Of a stretch of DNA of 64,000 nucleotides, positions 9,395-18,053 are shown piece by piece. A program made the position numbers and the translations under genes. This stretch comes from JAFDVN01 sp964472275 (GTDB lineage: Bacteria; Acidobacteriota; Holophagae; Holophagales; Holophagaceae). The DNA lies in assembly GCA_964472275.1 (NCBI GenBank), contig CAYYJN010000007.1, positions 7,070-71,069 of the forward strand, given 5' to 3'. Numbering within the stretch: position 1 is the stretch's first letter; every line of letters begins with the position of its first letter. The notes beneath the pieces were generated by a model, which saw only the letters and a program-made list of their open reading frames with translations, did not search any database and was not told where the DNA came from.

Positions 9395-11109
9395 GAAGTC
9401 TCGCCTTCGCCGCGCACGCGCCCTTGCCAGCTCACCACGGCGGGCGCGCCGACCGGGAGCGTCATGTCGAGCGCTTCGCCCTTGCCTTCGCCGTAGCGGC
9501 CCTTGAGCGAGGCCCCGCCCGTGGCGTGGATGGCCTTCACCACGCGGCCCGGGCCGAACACGACGACGACCGTGGGGGCTTCCACGCGCCAACCGGGTCC
9601 AGAACAGGCCACGCCTCCGGTCAGCTTGAGTGAAGCCTCATCGCCGTGGCCCTGCGCCGCGCGGATCGTCAGATCGCCATCCGGTCCCGCCTCCGCGCCT
9701 TGCAGGCCTTCCGGGAAATCCAGCGTCTCGCCGCTGCGGAGGATGCGCGGCCCCGAAAGCCGCTCGCGCAGCCGCGTCCAGGTGGCGGGGTTGCCTTGCA
9801 GCGTCCAGGTTCCGGTCTGCCAGAGAAGTTGATTGCCCCGCAGCCTGCCGCCGCTCGTGAGTGCGAGATTCACCGGCCCAGCCACGGTCCACGCGGCGGG
9901 CGAGCCTTGCGCGGATTGGCCCGTGAAGCTGCCATCCGTGCCGCGCCCCAGCACTGGCGCGGCCAACTTCCATCGGCGGGTGGCGCGATCCACTTCCATC
10001 CGAGGCGCGGTGAGGCTGCGATCGCCCCAGGTGAGCACGGGATGACCATCGGCCATCGCATGACCCAGGGGCAGATCCTTGGGAAGATCGCCGCCGGGAG
10101 CGTTGCGGAGGATCACCGCCGGACCCTGGAGTTTCAACGGCACGCCTTGATAGGTCTGAGCCCAGGTCACCGACCCTTCCAACCTCAACCCGGCGGGCGT
10201 CCACCGCGCGCCCAGCGCGTCGAGGGCTTCCGCACCTTCGACGCCTTGGCGCTCCGCGTGGAAGGCCTTCAGCTCCACTTGCTGGAAGGGCTGTCCCGGC
10301 GCGGGGCGCGGCGCCTCGCCGCCCGCGGCGGTGCCCTTCCACCCATCCTCGCGGGTGAAGCTGAGGGGCGCGGGCCACCGCACCGTGGTGGCGTCCACAT
10401 CCGCCGTGGCGGCTCGGGCGACGCCGCCCGCCAAGGTGGCGACCGCGTCTTCGAGGTGTCCTTCTTCGAAGCCCGGCGTGGCCCAAAGCCGCGCGGCCTC
10501 CATCGCCTTCAGCGCGCCCGGCTCCGAGGCGACCCAGCGCACACCGCCCTGCCGCACGACGAACTTGCCGTCCGCCTGCCGCATCCACCCGGCGGGAAGG
10601 TGCCATTCGCCGCTGCCCGCGCCTTGGCGGCTCGTCCACACGAGGGGCTGGAGACCGGTCCAGACGCCATCCTTCCAGAGCATCGCGCCGCCGTCGCCGG
10701 TCATGTGGCCCAGGCCGAGCTGCGCTCCCGAACCATCCACGAGATCCAAATCCAGCGGTCCATCCAGCGTCCACGCCTGATCCAGCCGCCGCGCGGAAGG
10801 CGACTTGAGATGCCACCGCCCGGTGCTGTCCAGGAGCTGGCCCGTCACGCCTTTGAGCCGCATGTCCTGCTCGGTGCCTTCCAGCGTGCGGTAGTCGAGC
10901 GTCATGTGCCCGCCGCCAAGGGCTTCCGTCAGCGTGCCGCGCGTGCCGGCCATGCCGGGATCGAAGAGTCCGCTGCCCGTGAGTCCCTTCAAGCGGCGCG
11001 GCCCCTGGAGCATGAACAGGCCCGTGAAGCCGAGTCCCGCGGCGATGCAGACCCAGCCAAGGACGCGCCAGCGCGGATCGCGGTTGCCGGGGAGCGGCCA
11101 GGCGTTCAT
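9388..11109 (-). CDS. LptC/LptA-like LPS transport protein (apparently one polypeptide)
   Basis: A 573-residue protein begins with a short cytoplasmic segment and one transmembrane helix (about residues 15-36), as in LptC. A long periplasmic part follows, with repeated beta-rich units such as LDSTGRWHLKSPSARRLD and LKLQGPAVIL. The last ~110 residues (LTIRAAQGHGDEASLKLTGG, then VEAPTVVVVFGPGRVVKAIHATGG) resemble an LptA/OstA unit. Its place directly before lptB supports a role in bridging LPS across the periplasm. Sequence divergence makes the LptC/LptA assignment an inference. It starts within an ATGA overlap with recJ. Confidence 0.7.
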
Positions 11110-12734
11110 AGCGCGGCCTCCACACGCCAACTGCGGCCGAAGCGAGGATGATCCTCCGGCGCGACCGCGACCCGCAGAGGCCCGCTGGCGGGAAGCGCGC
11201 CCCGCTCCGCCCCGAAGAACCACACGAGCCCGTCTTCCAGGCCCCGCACCTTCAAGCGCCAGTGCCCCGCGCCGAATTCCTGGGGTGCGCCCAGCACTTC
11301 GCCTTCCACCCGCGCCATGGGCGGCGGAAAGCCTTGGCCAAAGGGTTCGAGGCGGCTGAGGGCCCGAGCGTCCGGGATGTCGGAAGCGATGCCATCCAGG
11401 GGCAGACTGGGCGCGGCCGCGCCGGAGGCCTGACCTTCCGCGCCACGATTCAGCGCCTGACGGAGGAAGCTCAAGCGCCCGGGCTCGAAACTCATGCCCG
11501 CCGCGAGCCGATGGCCGCCGCCACTGCGGAGGAAGGGCCGCGCCAGGTCGAGCAGGGCGCCGAGGTCGTAGCCCTCGGGCGCGCGGAGCGAGCAGTGGGC
11601 CATGCCATCCAGCACCGTGCAGACGGCCGTGGGCTTGCCGCTCTCGCGGCTGCGCTGGCCCGCGACGATGCCGATGACGCCCTTGTGGGCCTCCGGCTCG
11701 ATGACGAGGTCGAAGGCCGCCCCATCCGGCGGCGGCAGCCGCTCCGAAAGAGCTTTCTGCACCGCGCGGCGCTCCGAGTTGAGTTGCTCGACCCGCTCCG
11801 CCAGCCGCTCCGCTTCCACCGCGTCGCGGGTGAGGAGCAGCTTCACCGCGTCCTCCGCGCCACCCATGCGGCCCACCGCGTTGAGCCGCGGCGCGACGCC
11901 GAAGGCGATTTGTTGAGCGGTGGGGATGCCTTCGACGCGCGCGGCCTTGAGCAGCGCGGCGAGCCCCGGCCCATTGGCGCCGCTCAACGCCTGGAGTCCC
12001 CGGCGCACGAGCAGCGCGTTCTCGCCGGTGAGCGGCACCATGTCCGCGATGGTGCCGATGGCGACCAGTTTCGCGAGCCCGTCCAGGAAGGCCGGATCGT
12101 TCCCGACCAAGGCCTGGGCCAGCTTGAAGGCCACGCCCACGCCGGAGAGGTTGGGATTCGGGTAGTCGTCCAGGTGGGGATGCGCGACGATGCAACCAGG
12201 CAGCGAAGGCCCCAGCCCGTGGTGGTCCGTGATGATCCATTCCAGCCCGAGCTCCGCGCTGGCGGCCACTTCCTCCACGGAACGCACGCCGCAATCCACG
12301 GAGATGAGCAGCCGCGGGTCGCGGGTCGCCTTCAGCTCGCGGATGCAGTCCAGGTGCAGGCCATAGCCGTCGTTGAAGCGGTTGGGAATGAAGAAGGACA
12401 CCTTCGCGCCCAGCTTCTCCAACACCCGCGTCAAGAGGGCCGTGGCCGTCACGCCGTCCACATCGTAGTCGCCGTAGATGACGATGGGCTCGCCCGCGGC
12501 GATGGCCGCGCGGATGCGCTCCGCCGCCGCGCCCACGCCCGCGAGCGCCAACGGATCCGTGGCGCGGAACCAAGCTGGATCCAGCCGCCAGGCGAGGTCA
12601 TCCGGCGCGTCCACGCCGCGAAGCCACGCGAGCCGCGCCGCGCGCGGGTCCAGACCCCACGCGTCCGCGAGGCGCATCCAGGGTTCCAGGCCAGCGGGGG
12701 CCTCGCGGCGGATCCGCCAGGCCAGAGGCGGCAT
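11106..12734 (-). CDS. recJ: Single-stranded-DNA-specific exonuclease RecJ
   Basis: This 542-residue DHH phosphoesterase has motif I GDYDVDGVTATALL, motif III ITDHHGLG and, after the DHHA1 linker, the glycine-rich SGGGHRLAAGM. RecJ degrades single strands 5' to 3' in recombination and mismatch repair. I chose the ATG at 12732-12734 (MPPLAWRIR) because it gives a normal N-terminus and follows the accA stop by only 2 bp. Its 3' end overlaps the lptCA start (ATGA). Confidence 0.96.
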   Translation of the reverse strand: MPPLAWRIRREAPAGLEPWMRLADAWGLDPRAARLAWLRGVDAPDDLAWRLDPAWFRATDPLALAGVGAAAERIRAAIAAGEPIVIYGDYDVDGVTATALLTRVLEKLGAKVSFFIPNRFNDGYGLHLDCIRELKATRDPRLLISVDCGVRSVEEVAASAELGLEWIITDHHGLGPSLPGCIVAHPHLDDYPNPNLSGVGVAFKLAQALVGNDPAFLDGLAKLVAIGTIADMVPLTGENALLVRRGLQALSGANGPGLAALLKAARVEGIPTAQQIAFGVAPRLNAVGRMGGAEDAVKLLLTRDAVEAERLAERVEQLNSERRAVQKALSERLPPPDGAAFDLVIEPEAHKGVIGIVAGQRSRESGKPTAVCTVLDGMAHCSLRAPEGYDLGALLDLARPFLRSGGGHRLAAGMSFEPGRLSFLRQALNRGAEGQASGAAAPSLPLDGIASDIPDARALSRLEPFGQGFPPPMARVEGEVLGAPQEFGAGHWRLKVRGLEDGLVWFFGAERGALPASGPLRVAVAPEDHPRFGRSWRVEAAL

Positions 12735-12736
12735 GG

Positions 12737-13684
12737 TCAGCCGACGCTGCCCATGCGGGCGAACTTCTGGTAGCGCTGCTCGACGAGTTCTTCGGCGCTC
12801 AAGTCCGACAGCTCGTGGAAGGCCTCGGTGACGGCCTCCTTCAACGCGGCGGCGGCGGCGTCCCAATCGATGTGCGCGCCCCCGAGCGGTTCGGGGATGA
12901 CCGCGTCAATGACGCCCAGATCCTTCAGGCGGGGGGCGGTGAGCTTCAAGGCCTCGGCGGCTTTCGGAGCCTGGGCCGAATCCTTCCAGAGGATCGAAGC
13001 GCACCCTTCGGGGCTGATGACGGAATAGACCGCGTTCTCCATCATGAGCACGCGATCCGCCACCCCCAGCGCCAGCGCGCCGCCGGAGCCGCCTTCGCCG
13101 ATGACGACGGAAACGATGGGCACTTCCAGCTTGGCCATCTCGATGAGGTTGCGGGCGATGGCTTCGGCCTGGCCGCGCTCCTCGGCCTCGATGCCGGGGT
13201 AGGCGCCCATGGTGTCAATGAGGCAGAGCACCGGGCGCTTGAATTTCTGCGCCAGCTCCATGAGGCGCAGCGCCTTGCGGTAGCCCTCGGGCTTGGGCAT
13301 GCCGAAATTGCGATGGATCTTCTGCTTGGTGTCGCGGCCCTTCTCCTGGCCGATGACCATGACGGGATTGCCGTCCAGCCAGCCGAGGCCGCCGACGATG
13401 GCCGGATCATCCGCGAAACGGCGATCGCCGTGAATCTCTTCGAAGCGGTCGCAAATGCGCTGAAGGTAGTCCAGCGTGTAGGGCCGCTTGGGGTGGCGGG
13501 CGAGCTGGCAACGCTGCCAGTCCGTGAGGTTGCCGAAGAGATCCTGGCGCAGCTTGTCGAGCTTCTTCTGGAGCTTCTCCCGCTCCTTGGACTGGGCCGG
13601 ATCCATTTCCAACGCCTGGATCTGGGCTTCCAGCTCCAGGATGGGCTTCTCAAGTTCGGCTAGGTTCTGGGGTTGTGCGCTCAT
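12737..13684 (-). CDS. accA: Acetyl-CoA carboxylase carboxyltransferase subunit alpha
   Basis: The 315-residue protein starts MSAQPQNLAELEKPILELEA and contains ARHPKRPYTLDYL, the carboxyltransferase signatures LIDTMGAYPGIEAEERGQ and VIGEGGSGGALAL, and SPEGCASILWKD. With AccD it transfers CO2 from carboxybiotin to acetyl-CoA, the first step of fatty acid synthesis. It is the first gene of the minus-strand run accA-recJ-lptCA-lptB-rpoN. Its promoter must lie in the 105 bp before the divergent gene at 13790. Confidence 0.97.
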   Translation of the reverse strand: MSAQPQNLAELEKPILELEAQIQALEMDPAQSKEREKLQKKLDKLRQDLFGNLTDWQRCQLARHPKRPYTLDYLQRICDRFEEIHGDRRFADDPAIVGGLGWLDGNPVMVIGQEKGRDTKQKIHRNFGMPKPEGYRKALRLMELAQKFKRPVLCLIDTMGAYPGIEAEERGQAEAIARNLIEMAKLEVPIVSVVIGEGGSGGALALGVADRVLMMENAVYSVISPEGCASILWKDSAQAPKAAEALKLTAPRLKDLGVIDAVIPEPLGGAHIDWDAAAAALKEAVTEAFHELSDLSAEELVEQRYQKFARMGSVG

Positions 13685-13789
13685 CGGGTCTCGCTTGACC
13701 TTGAGTCTATCTGCGGACCCGCCCGGGCCGCCAGAGCGGGGACTTTGGGGGGAAAAGCGGCATCTAAGGGATGTCCTCCGAGGTTTCCC

Positions 13790-14353
13790 ATGCGCATCCC
13801 CGTCGCCTTTCCCGCGTCCCTCCTCCTCGCGTCCGTCCTGGGCGCCGCGCAGCCGCAAGAAATCGCGGGCAAAGACTTGAAGACGGTGCCCGGCCCCCTG
13901 GTGGACCGCTACTGCGGCGCGCCGGGCTATCACGACCCCGCCGCCGGTCTCGGCGATTCGGACCTCCAGATACGATTCCGCGAAGCCGCGCGCCGGAGCC
14001 CCAGCATCCCGGCCCGGGCGCTCCCGGATGGAGCCGTGGCCGTCTCCGACACCGTGGGTTCCGTGGCCGGATGGAAGGCCTACCGAGTCGAAGTGCCCGC
14101 CGGGATGAAAGTCCACGCCCGCATCCATTCCGCCCACGATGGTTGGTTTCTCGTGCGCACCGTGAACCGCATGGGCTCCCTCGAACCCGGCATGCTCCAG
14201 AACCTCATCCCCACCGGCAACCCCGAAGCCAGCTACACCAACCTCAAGGGCGAGCCCAACACCATCTTCTTCGTCGTGGACACCAGCGAACTCGGCACCG
14301 AAACCGAGCCTTACACGCTGGTCGTGGATTGGACGGGAAGCGCCAAACCCTGA
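13790..14353 (+). CDS. Secreted protein of unknown function
   Basis: The frame gives 187 residues with a classical signal peptide (MRIPVAFPASLLLASVLGAA, likely cut after GAAQ). The mature part is beta-rich, with YRVEVPAGMKVHARIHSAHD and a terminal LVVDWTG. The pattern suggests a small exported beta-sandwich, perhaps like pre-peptidase C-terminal domains, but I do not recognise a family. The ATG at 13790 is preceded by GAGG. It lies 17 bp upstream of coaE on the same strand. Confidence 0.6.
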   Translation: MRIPVAFPASLLLASVLGAAQPQEIAGKDLKTVPGPLVDRYCGAPGYHDPAAGLGDSDLQIRFREAARRSPSIPARALPDGAVAVSDTVGSVAGWKAYRVEVPAGMKVHARIHSAHDGWFLVRTVNRMGSLEPGMLQNLIPTGNPEASYTNLKGEPNTIFFVVDTSELGTETEPYTLVVDWTGSAKP

Positions 14354-14370
14354 GCGTCTAGAATCGCGGG

Positions 14371-16467
14371 ATGGCTGCGACGCCCTTCCCCCTCCTCGGC
14401 CTCTCCGGCGGCATCGCCGCGGGGAAGAGCTTCGTGGGGCGTTGGCTGACGGCGCGGGGATGGGCGCTCATTGACGCGGACGCGCTGGCGCGGGAGGCGG
14501 TGATTCCTGGGAGCGAAGGGCTCGCGGCGGTGGTGGCGGCCTTCGGGCCGTCCATGATCGCGGCGGATGGCTCGCTCGACCGATGCGCGCTCGCCCGCGT
14601 CATCTTCAACGACGGTGGAAAGCGACGGGAGCTGGAAGCCATCCTCCATCCCCGCATCGAGGCGCTTCGGGCCGAACGACTCGCGGCTCTTCCGGCGAGC
14701 ACGAAGGGCGCGGTGCTGGACGCGGCGCTGTGGGTGGAGCGGGGCCGCGCCCACCACTTCGACGCCTTCTGGACCGTGGACGCGCCGGAGCAAATCCGCG
14801 TGAAGCGCCTCATGGAGCGGGATGGCCTCGACGAGCCCTCCGCCCGCGCGCGCGTCCGCGCCCAGGTCCACGCGGCCGAGCGCGCGCTGCATGCGGACTT
14901 CGTGGTGCCTAACGATGGGCGCGACCTGGAAGGCATCCTCCCCGAAGCCGAGGCCGAGGTTCTGGCACACTGGAAGACCCGCCGCGCGCGGGCTTGGAGA
15001 TCCTTGATGGACGCGCCCTTCAGCCCCGACCAGCTCCGGCTGGTGCTCGAAACCCTGCTGTCCAAGGGCGGCTCCTACGCCGAAGCGTTCGTGGAGCGCC
15101 GTCGCGCCAACGCCCTCGGCATGGACGATGGGCGCATGGAAGATCTCGTGGTGTCCGAAACGCTCGGCGTGGGCCTGCGCGTGATGGAAGGCGAGACCAC
15201 CCGCTTCGCCGATCTCATATCGCCAAGCTTGGACGAATTGCTGGAGGCCGCTCGCACCCTCGCCGCGCCAGGCGTGGGAAAAGCGGTGGCCGTGGCGGCC
15301 TTGAAGCCGGTCGCCGTGCCCACGCCCAGCCCGGTCATCCAGGATCCCTCCACCGTGGCCCTCATCGACAAGGTCGCGCTCGTGAAGCGCGCGGAAGCCC
15401 TCGCCCGGAAAGAGACGGACGCGCTTCGCCCCGGCGCGCTACGCCAAGTGTCCGTGGGTTACGGCGACAGCACCCAGAGCGTGTGGGTCGCGTCCGCTGA
15501 AGGTGAGGGCGAAGTCGCGGTCGGACGCGTCAGCGAGGATCGCCGCGTGCAGGGCGTGCTGCGCCTCAGCATCACGACGGGCGCGAAAGACGAGAACGGC
15601 GATCGCCTCCAGACCGGCTATCAAGCCTTGGGCGAAACCCGAGGCTTCGAACTCTTCGCCGACGACCGAGTGGAGGCCACCGTCAAGGAGGCCGCGCGCC
15701 TCGCGGTGCTGGCCCTCGACGCCCAGCCCGCGCCCGCGGGCACCTTCCCCGTCGTGCTCAGCTCCAGCGCCGGCGGCACCATGATCCACGAGGCCTGCGG
15801 CCACGGTCTCGAAGCGGACCTCGCGCTGGCGGGCATGAGCGCCTTCGCGGGCAAACTGGGCCAGAAGGTCGCCGCCGACGGCGTGACCATCGTGGACGAC
15901 GGCACCCTGCCCCACAAGCGCGGCAGCGCCGCCGTGGATGATGAAGGCAACGCTTCCACGCGCGTGGTGCTCATCGAGAACGGCATCCTCAAGCAGTACC
16001 TCCAAAGCCGAAAAACCGCGCGGAAGATGGGCGTCGAGCCCACGGGCAACGGCCGCCGCGAAAGCTACAAGCACCTGCCCATCCCGCGCATGCGCAACAC
16101 CTTCCTCGCGCCGGGGAGCGAAGCGCCCGAAGCCATCCTCGCGGACCTGGACCGCGGCCTCTTCGTGAAGCACATGGGCGGCGGCCAGGTGGACACCGTC
16201 ACCGGCAATTTCGTCTTCGAGGTGAAGGAGGGCTACTGGGTCGAGAAGGGCCAGCTCAAGTATCCCGTGAAGAACGCCACCCTCAGCGGCGCGGGCCCCG
16301 CCGTGCTCCAGCAGCTCACGCGCATCGGCCATGACCTCGAACACTTCGACATCGGTACCTGCGGTAAAGACGGCCAGGGCGTGCCCGTCAGCGACGCCCT
16401 GCCCACCATCCTCTGCCCCGCCCTGGTCGTGGGCGGAACGGCCGAACCCCTGCCCTCAGTTCTTTAA
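14371..16467 (+). CDS. Fused dephospho-CoA kinase / TldD protease-subunit reading frame
   Basis: One open frame of 698 codons joins two normally separate proteins. Residues 1-~205 are CoaE, with P-loop LSGGIAAGKSF, IDADALAREAV and HFDAFWTVDAPEQIRVKRL; CoaE makes coenzyme A from dephospho-CoA. Residues ~212-698 are TldD, with the metal-binding HEACGHGLEADLA (HExxxH) and the C-terminal GGTAEPLP; TldD with TldE is a metalloprotease. No stop separates them. An in-frame ATG at 15007 (MDAPFSPDQLRLVLETL) with TTGGAG upstream could start TldD separately. A true fusion, internal initiation or a lost stop are all possible. tldE follows. Confidence 0.85.
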   Translation: MAATPFPLLGLSGGIAAGKSFVGRWLTARGWALIDADALAREAVIPGSEGLAAVVAAFGPSMIAADGSLDRCALARVIFNDGGKRRELEAILHPRIEALRAERLAALPASTKGAVLDAALWVERGRAHHFDAFWTVDAPEQIRVKRLMERDGLDEPSARARVRAQVHAAERALHADFVVPNDGRDLEGILPEAEAEVLAHWKTRRARAWRSLMDAPFSPDQLRLVLETLLSKGGSYAEAFVERRRANALGMDDGRMEDLVVSETLGVGLRVMEGETTRFADLISPSLDELLEAARTLAAPGVGKAVAVAALKPVAVPTPSPVIQDPSTVALIDKVALVKRAEALARKETDALRPGALRQVSVGYGDSTQSVWVASAEGEGEVAVGRVSEDRRVQGVLRLSITTGAKDENGDRLQTGYQALGETRGFELFADDRVEATVKEAARLAVLALDAQPAPAGTFPVVLSSSAGGTMIHEACGHGLEADLALAGMSAFAGKLGQKVAADGVTIVDDGTLPHKRGSAAVDDEGNASTRVVLIENGILKQYLQSRKTARKMGVEPTGNGRRESYKHLPIPRMRNTFLAPGSEAPEAILADLDRGLFVKHMGGGQVDTVTGNFVFEVKEGYWVEKGQLKYPVKNATLSGAGPAVLQQLTRIGHDLEHFDIGTCGKDGQGVPVSDALPTILCPALVVGGTAEPLPSVL

Positions 16468-16475
16468 AATAACCA

Positions 16476-16569
16476 CGCGGAGGGCAACTGAGAAAGGCCG
16501 GAGGGCAGCGGAGGAATGCGATTTCAAGTCCCACCTCTGCTGCCCTCCGCACTTCCGCTGTCCTCCGCG
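16476..16569. repeat. Imperfect palindrome of CGGAGGGCA-like units
   Basis: The left arm (CGCGGAGGGCAACTGAGAAA, then GGCCGGAGGGCAGCGGAGG) is mirrored by a right arm CCTCTGCTGCCCTCCGCACT running to CCTCCGCG. The arms are separated by about 17 bp of ordinary sequence. Units of about 9 nt (CGGAGGGCA) recur within each arm. The element fills the tldD-tldE gap, ending 21 bp before the tldE start. See the repeat family described in the findings. Confidence 0.75.
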
Positions 16570-16590
16570 TAATCGCTTTTTGAAGGCCCC

Positions 16591-17958
16591 ATGTTCCGAA
16601 CGCTGATTCCCGAAAATCTCGAAGCCAAGCTCCAGGACGGCCTCGCCCACGCGATGAAGCTAGGCGCGGATGGGGCCGAAGCGTACTTGTCCGTCTCCCG
16701 CGGCAATAAGGCCAAAGTGCAGAACGGCGCGCTGGAGGATCTGACGCAGTCCAAGCGCGGCGGGCTCGGCGTGCGCGTGCTGCGCGGCGGGCGCACGGGT
16801 CTCGCGACGAGCACCGACCTTTCCCGTGCGGACTTCAAGGAACTCTTCGCCACGGCCTTCGAGCTGGCGGCGCTGGGCGACGAGGACAAGTGGCTTCGCC
16901 AGGCCGAACCTTCCGGGGCGGATGACCTTCCAAGCCGCTACAACGCGGCGCTCGAAGCCCTCACGCCCCAGGACCGCATCGAACGCGCGATGCGCCTCGA
17001 AGCCGAAGCCCGCAAGGCCTCGCCGAAGGTGGCCGCCATCCGCGAATCCTCCTGGAGCGACGGCATCGGCGCGAGCCTGCTCCTCACGCAGAAGGGCGTG
17101 CGCGCCGCGGACTTCGGCAATTACGCCGCCGCTTCCATCGAACTGGCCGTGGCCGAAGGCGAGGATCGCCAAGCCTCCTGGCATTGGGACATGGGCCGCA
17201 CGCCCAACCTTGACCTCGCCGCCATCGGCGCCGAAGCCGCGCGCAAGGGCGAGCTGAAGCTCAACCCCAAAGCGCTCCCAGCGGGCAAGTATCGCGTCGT
17301 GCTCCACCCGGAAGTGGCCGTGGATCTGCTCGGCATCGTGACGGGCATGCTCAGCGCCGAATCCGTCTCCCGGGGCCGCAGCATCTTCGCGGGCAAGCTC
17401 GGCACGGCCATCGCCTCACCCCTGCTGACGCTGGTGGATGACGGCCGCCTCGTGATGCCCGATGGCAGCGCGGCCCTGGGCAGCGAGCCTTGGGACGGTG
17501 AGGGCCTGCCGACACGGCGCAATGTCCTCATCGAGGACGGCGTGCTCAAGACCTACCTGCACACCCTGCGCAGCGCCGCCGAGATGGGCCAGTCGCCCAC
17601 GGCTAGCGGGGGCCGCGGCCTCGGCTCCAACCCGGGCGTGACCACCTTCAACCTCGTCCCCAAGGCAGGCGCGGCTTCGGTGCCGAGCCTCTTCGCGCAG
17701 GCCGAAGGCGGCGTGCTCATCACCGAGCTCATGGGCCTGCACACCGTGGATCCCGTCAGCGGCGACCTGAGCGTGGGCGCCAGCGGCATCCGCATCCGCG
17801 GCGGCGCCCTCGCCGAGCCCGTGGACAAGATCACCTTCGCGGGAAACCTTCGCGACTTCCTCACCCGCATCGCCGCCCTGGGCGACGACCTCCGCTGGTA
17901 TGGCTCCAGCGCGGGCATGAGCATCCTGCTCGACGACATCGCGCTCGGCGGGGCTTGA
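16591..17958 (+). CDS. tldE: TldE/PmbA metalloprotease partner
   Basis: This 455-residue protein matches the TldE/PmbA half of the TldD/E protease: GADGAEAYLSVSRGNKAKVQ, GGLGVRVLRGGRTGLATST, ENVs-like region MGQSPTASGGRGLGSNPG and GVLITELMGLHTVDPVSGDLS. TldE lacks the HExxxH of TldD and forms the heterodimer that degrades unfolded peptides and trims some modified peptides. It follows tldD after a palindromic repeat. GAAGG lies 6 bp upstream of the ATG. Confidence 0.94.
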   Translation: MFRTLIPENLEAKLQDGLAHAMKLGADGAEAYLSVSRGNKAKVQNGALEDLTQSKRGGLGVRVLRGGRTGLATSTDLSRADFKELFATAFELAALGDEDKWLRQAEPSGADDLPSRYNAALEALTPQDRIERAMRLEAEARKASPKVAAIRESSWSDGIGASLLLTQKGVRAADFGNYAAASIELAVAEGEDRQASWHWDMGRTPNLDLAAIGAEAARKGELKLNPKALPAGKYRVVLHPEVAVDLLGIVTGMLSAESVSRGRSIFAGKLGTAIASPLLTLVDDGRLVMPDGSAALGSEPWDGEGLPTRRNVLIEDGVLKTYLHTLRSAAEMGQSPTASGGRGLGSNPGVTTFNLVPKAGAASVPSLFAQAEGGVLITELMGLHTVDPVSGDLSVGASGIRIRGGALAEPVDKITFAGNLRDFLTRIAALGDDLRWYGSSAGMSILLDDIALGGA

Positions 17959-17964
17959 GATATT

Positions 17965-18037
17965 TATCCGCAGATTACGCAGATGACGCCGATTTCAACT
18001 TCAACCCAATCTGCGTAATCGGCGTAATCTGCGGATA
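17965..18037. repeat. Palindrome of CAGATTACG-like 9-nt units
   Basis: TATCCGCAGATTACGCAGAT continues as GACGCCGATTT, then a 12-bp spacer, then AATCTGCGTAATCGGCGTAA ending TCTGCGGATA. Each arm is three 9-nt units (CAGATTACG, CAGATGACG, CCGATT..). The element occupies almost the whole tldE-mutase gap. Related copies occur at 48773-48843 and at the window's right edge. Confidence 0.85.
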
Positions 18038-18053
18038 GTTTTGAGGTTTTTCC

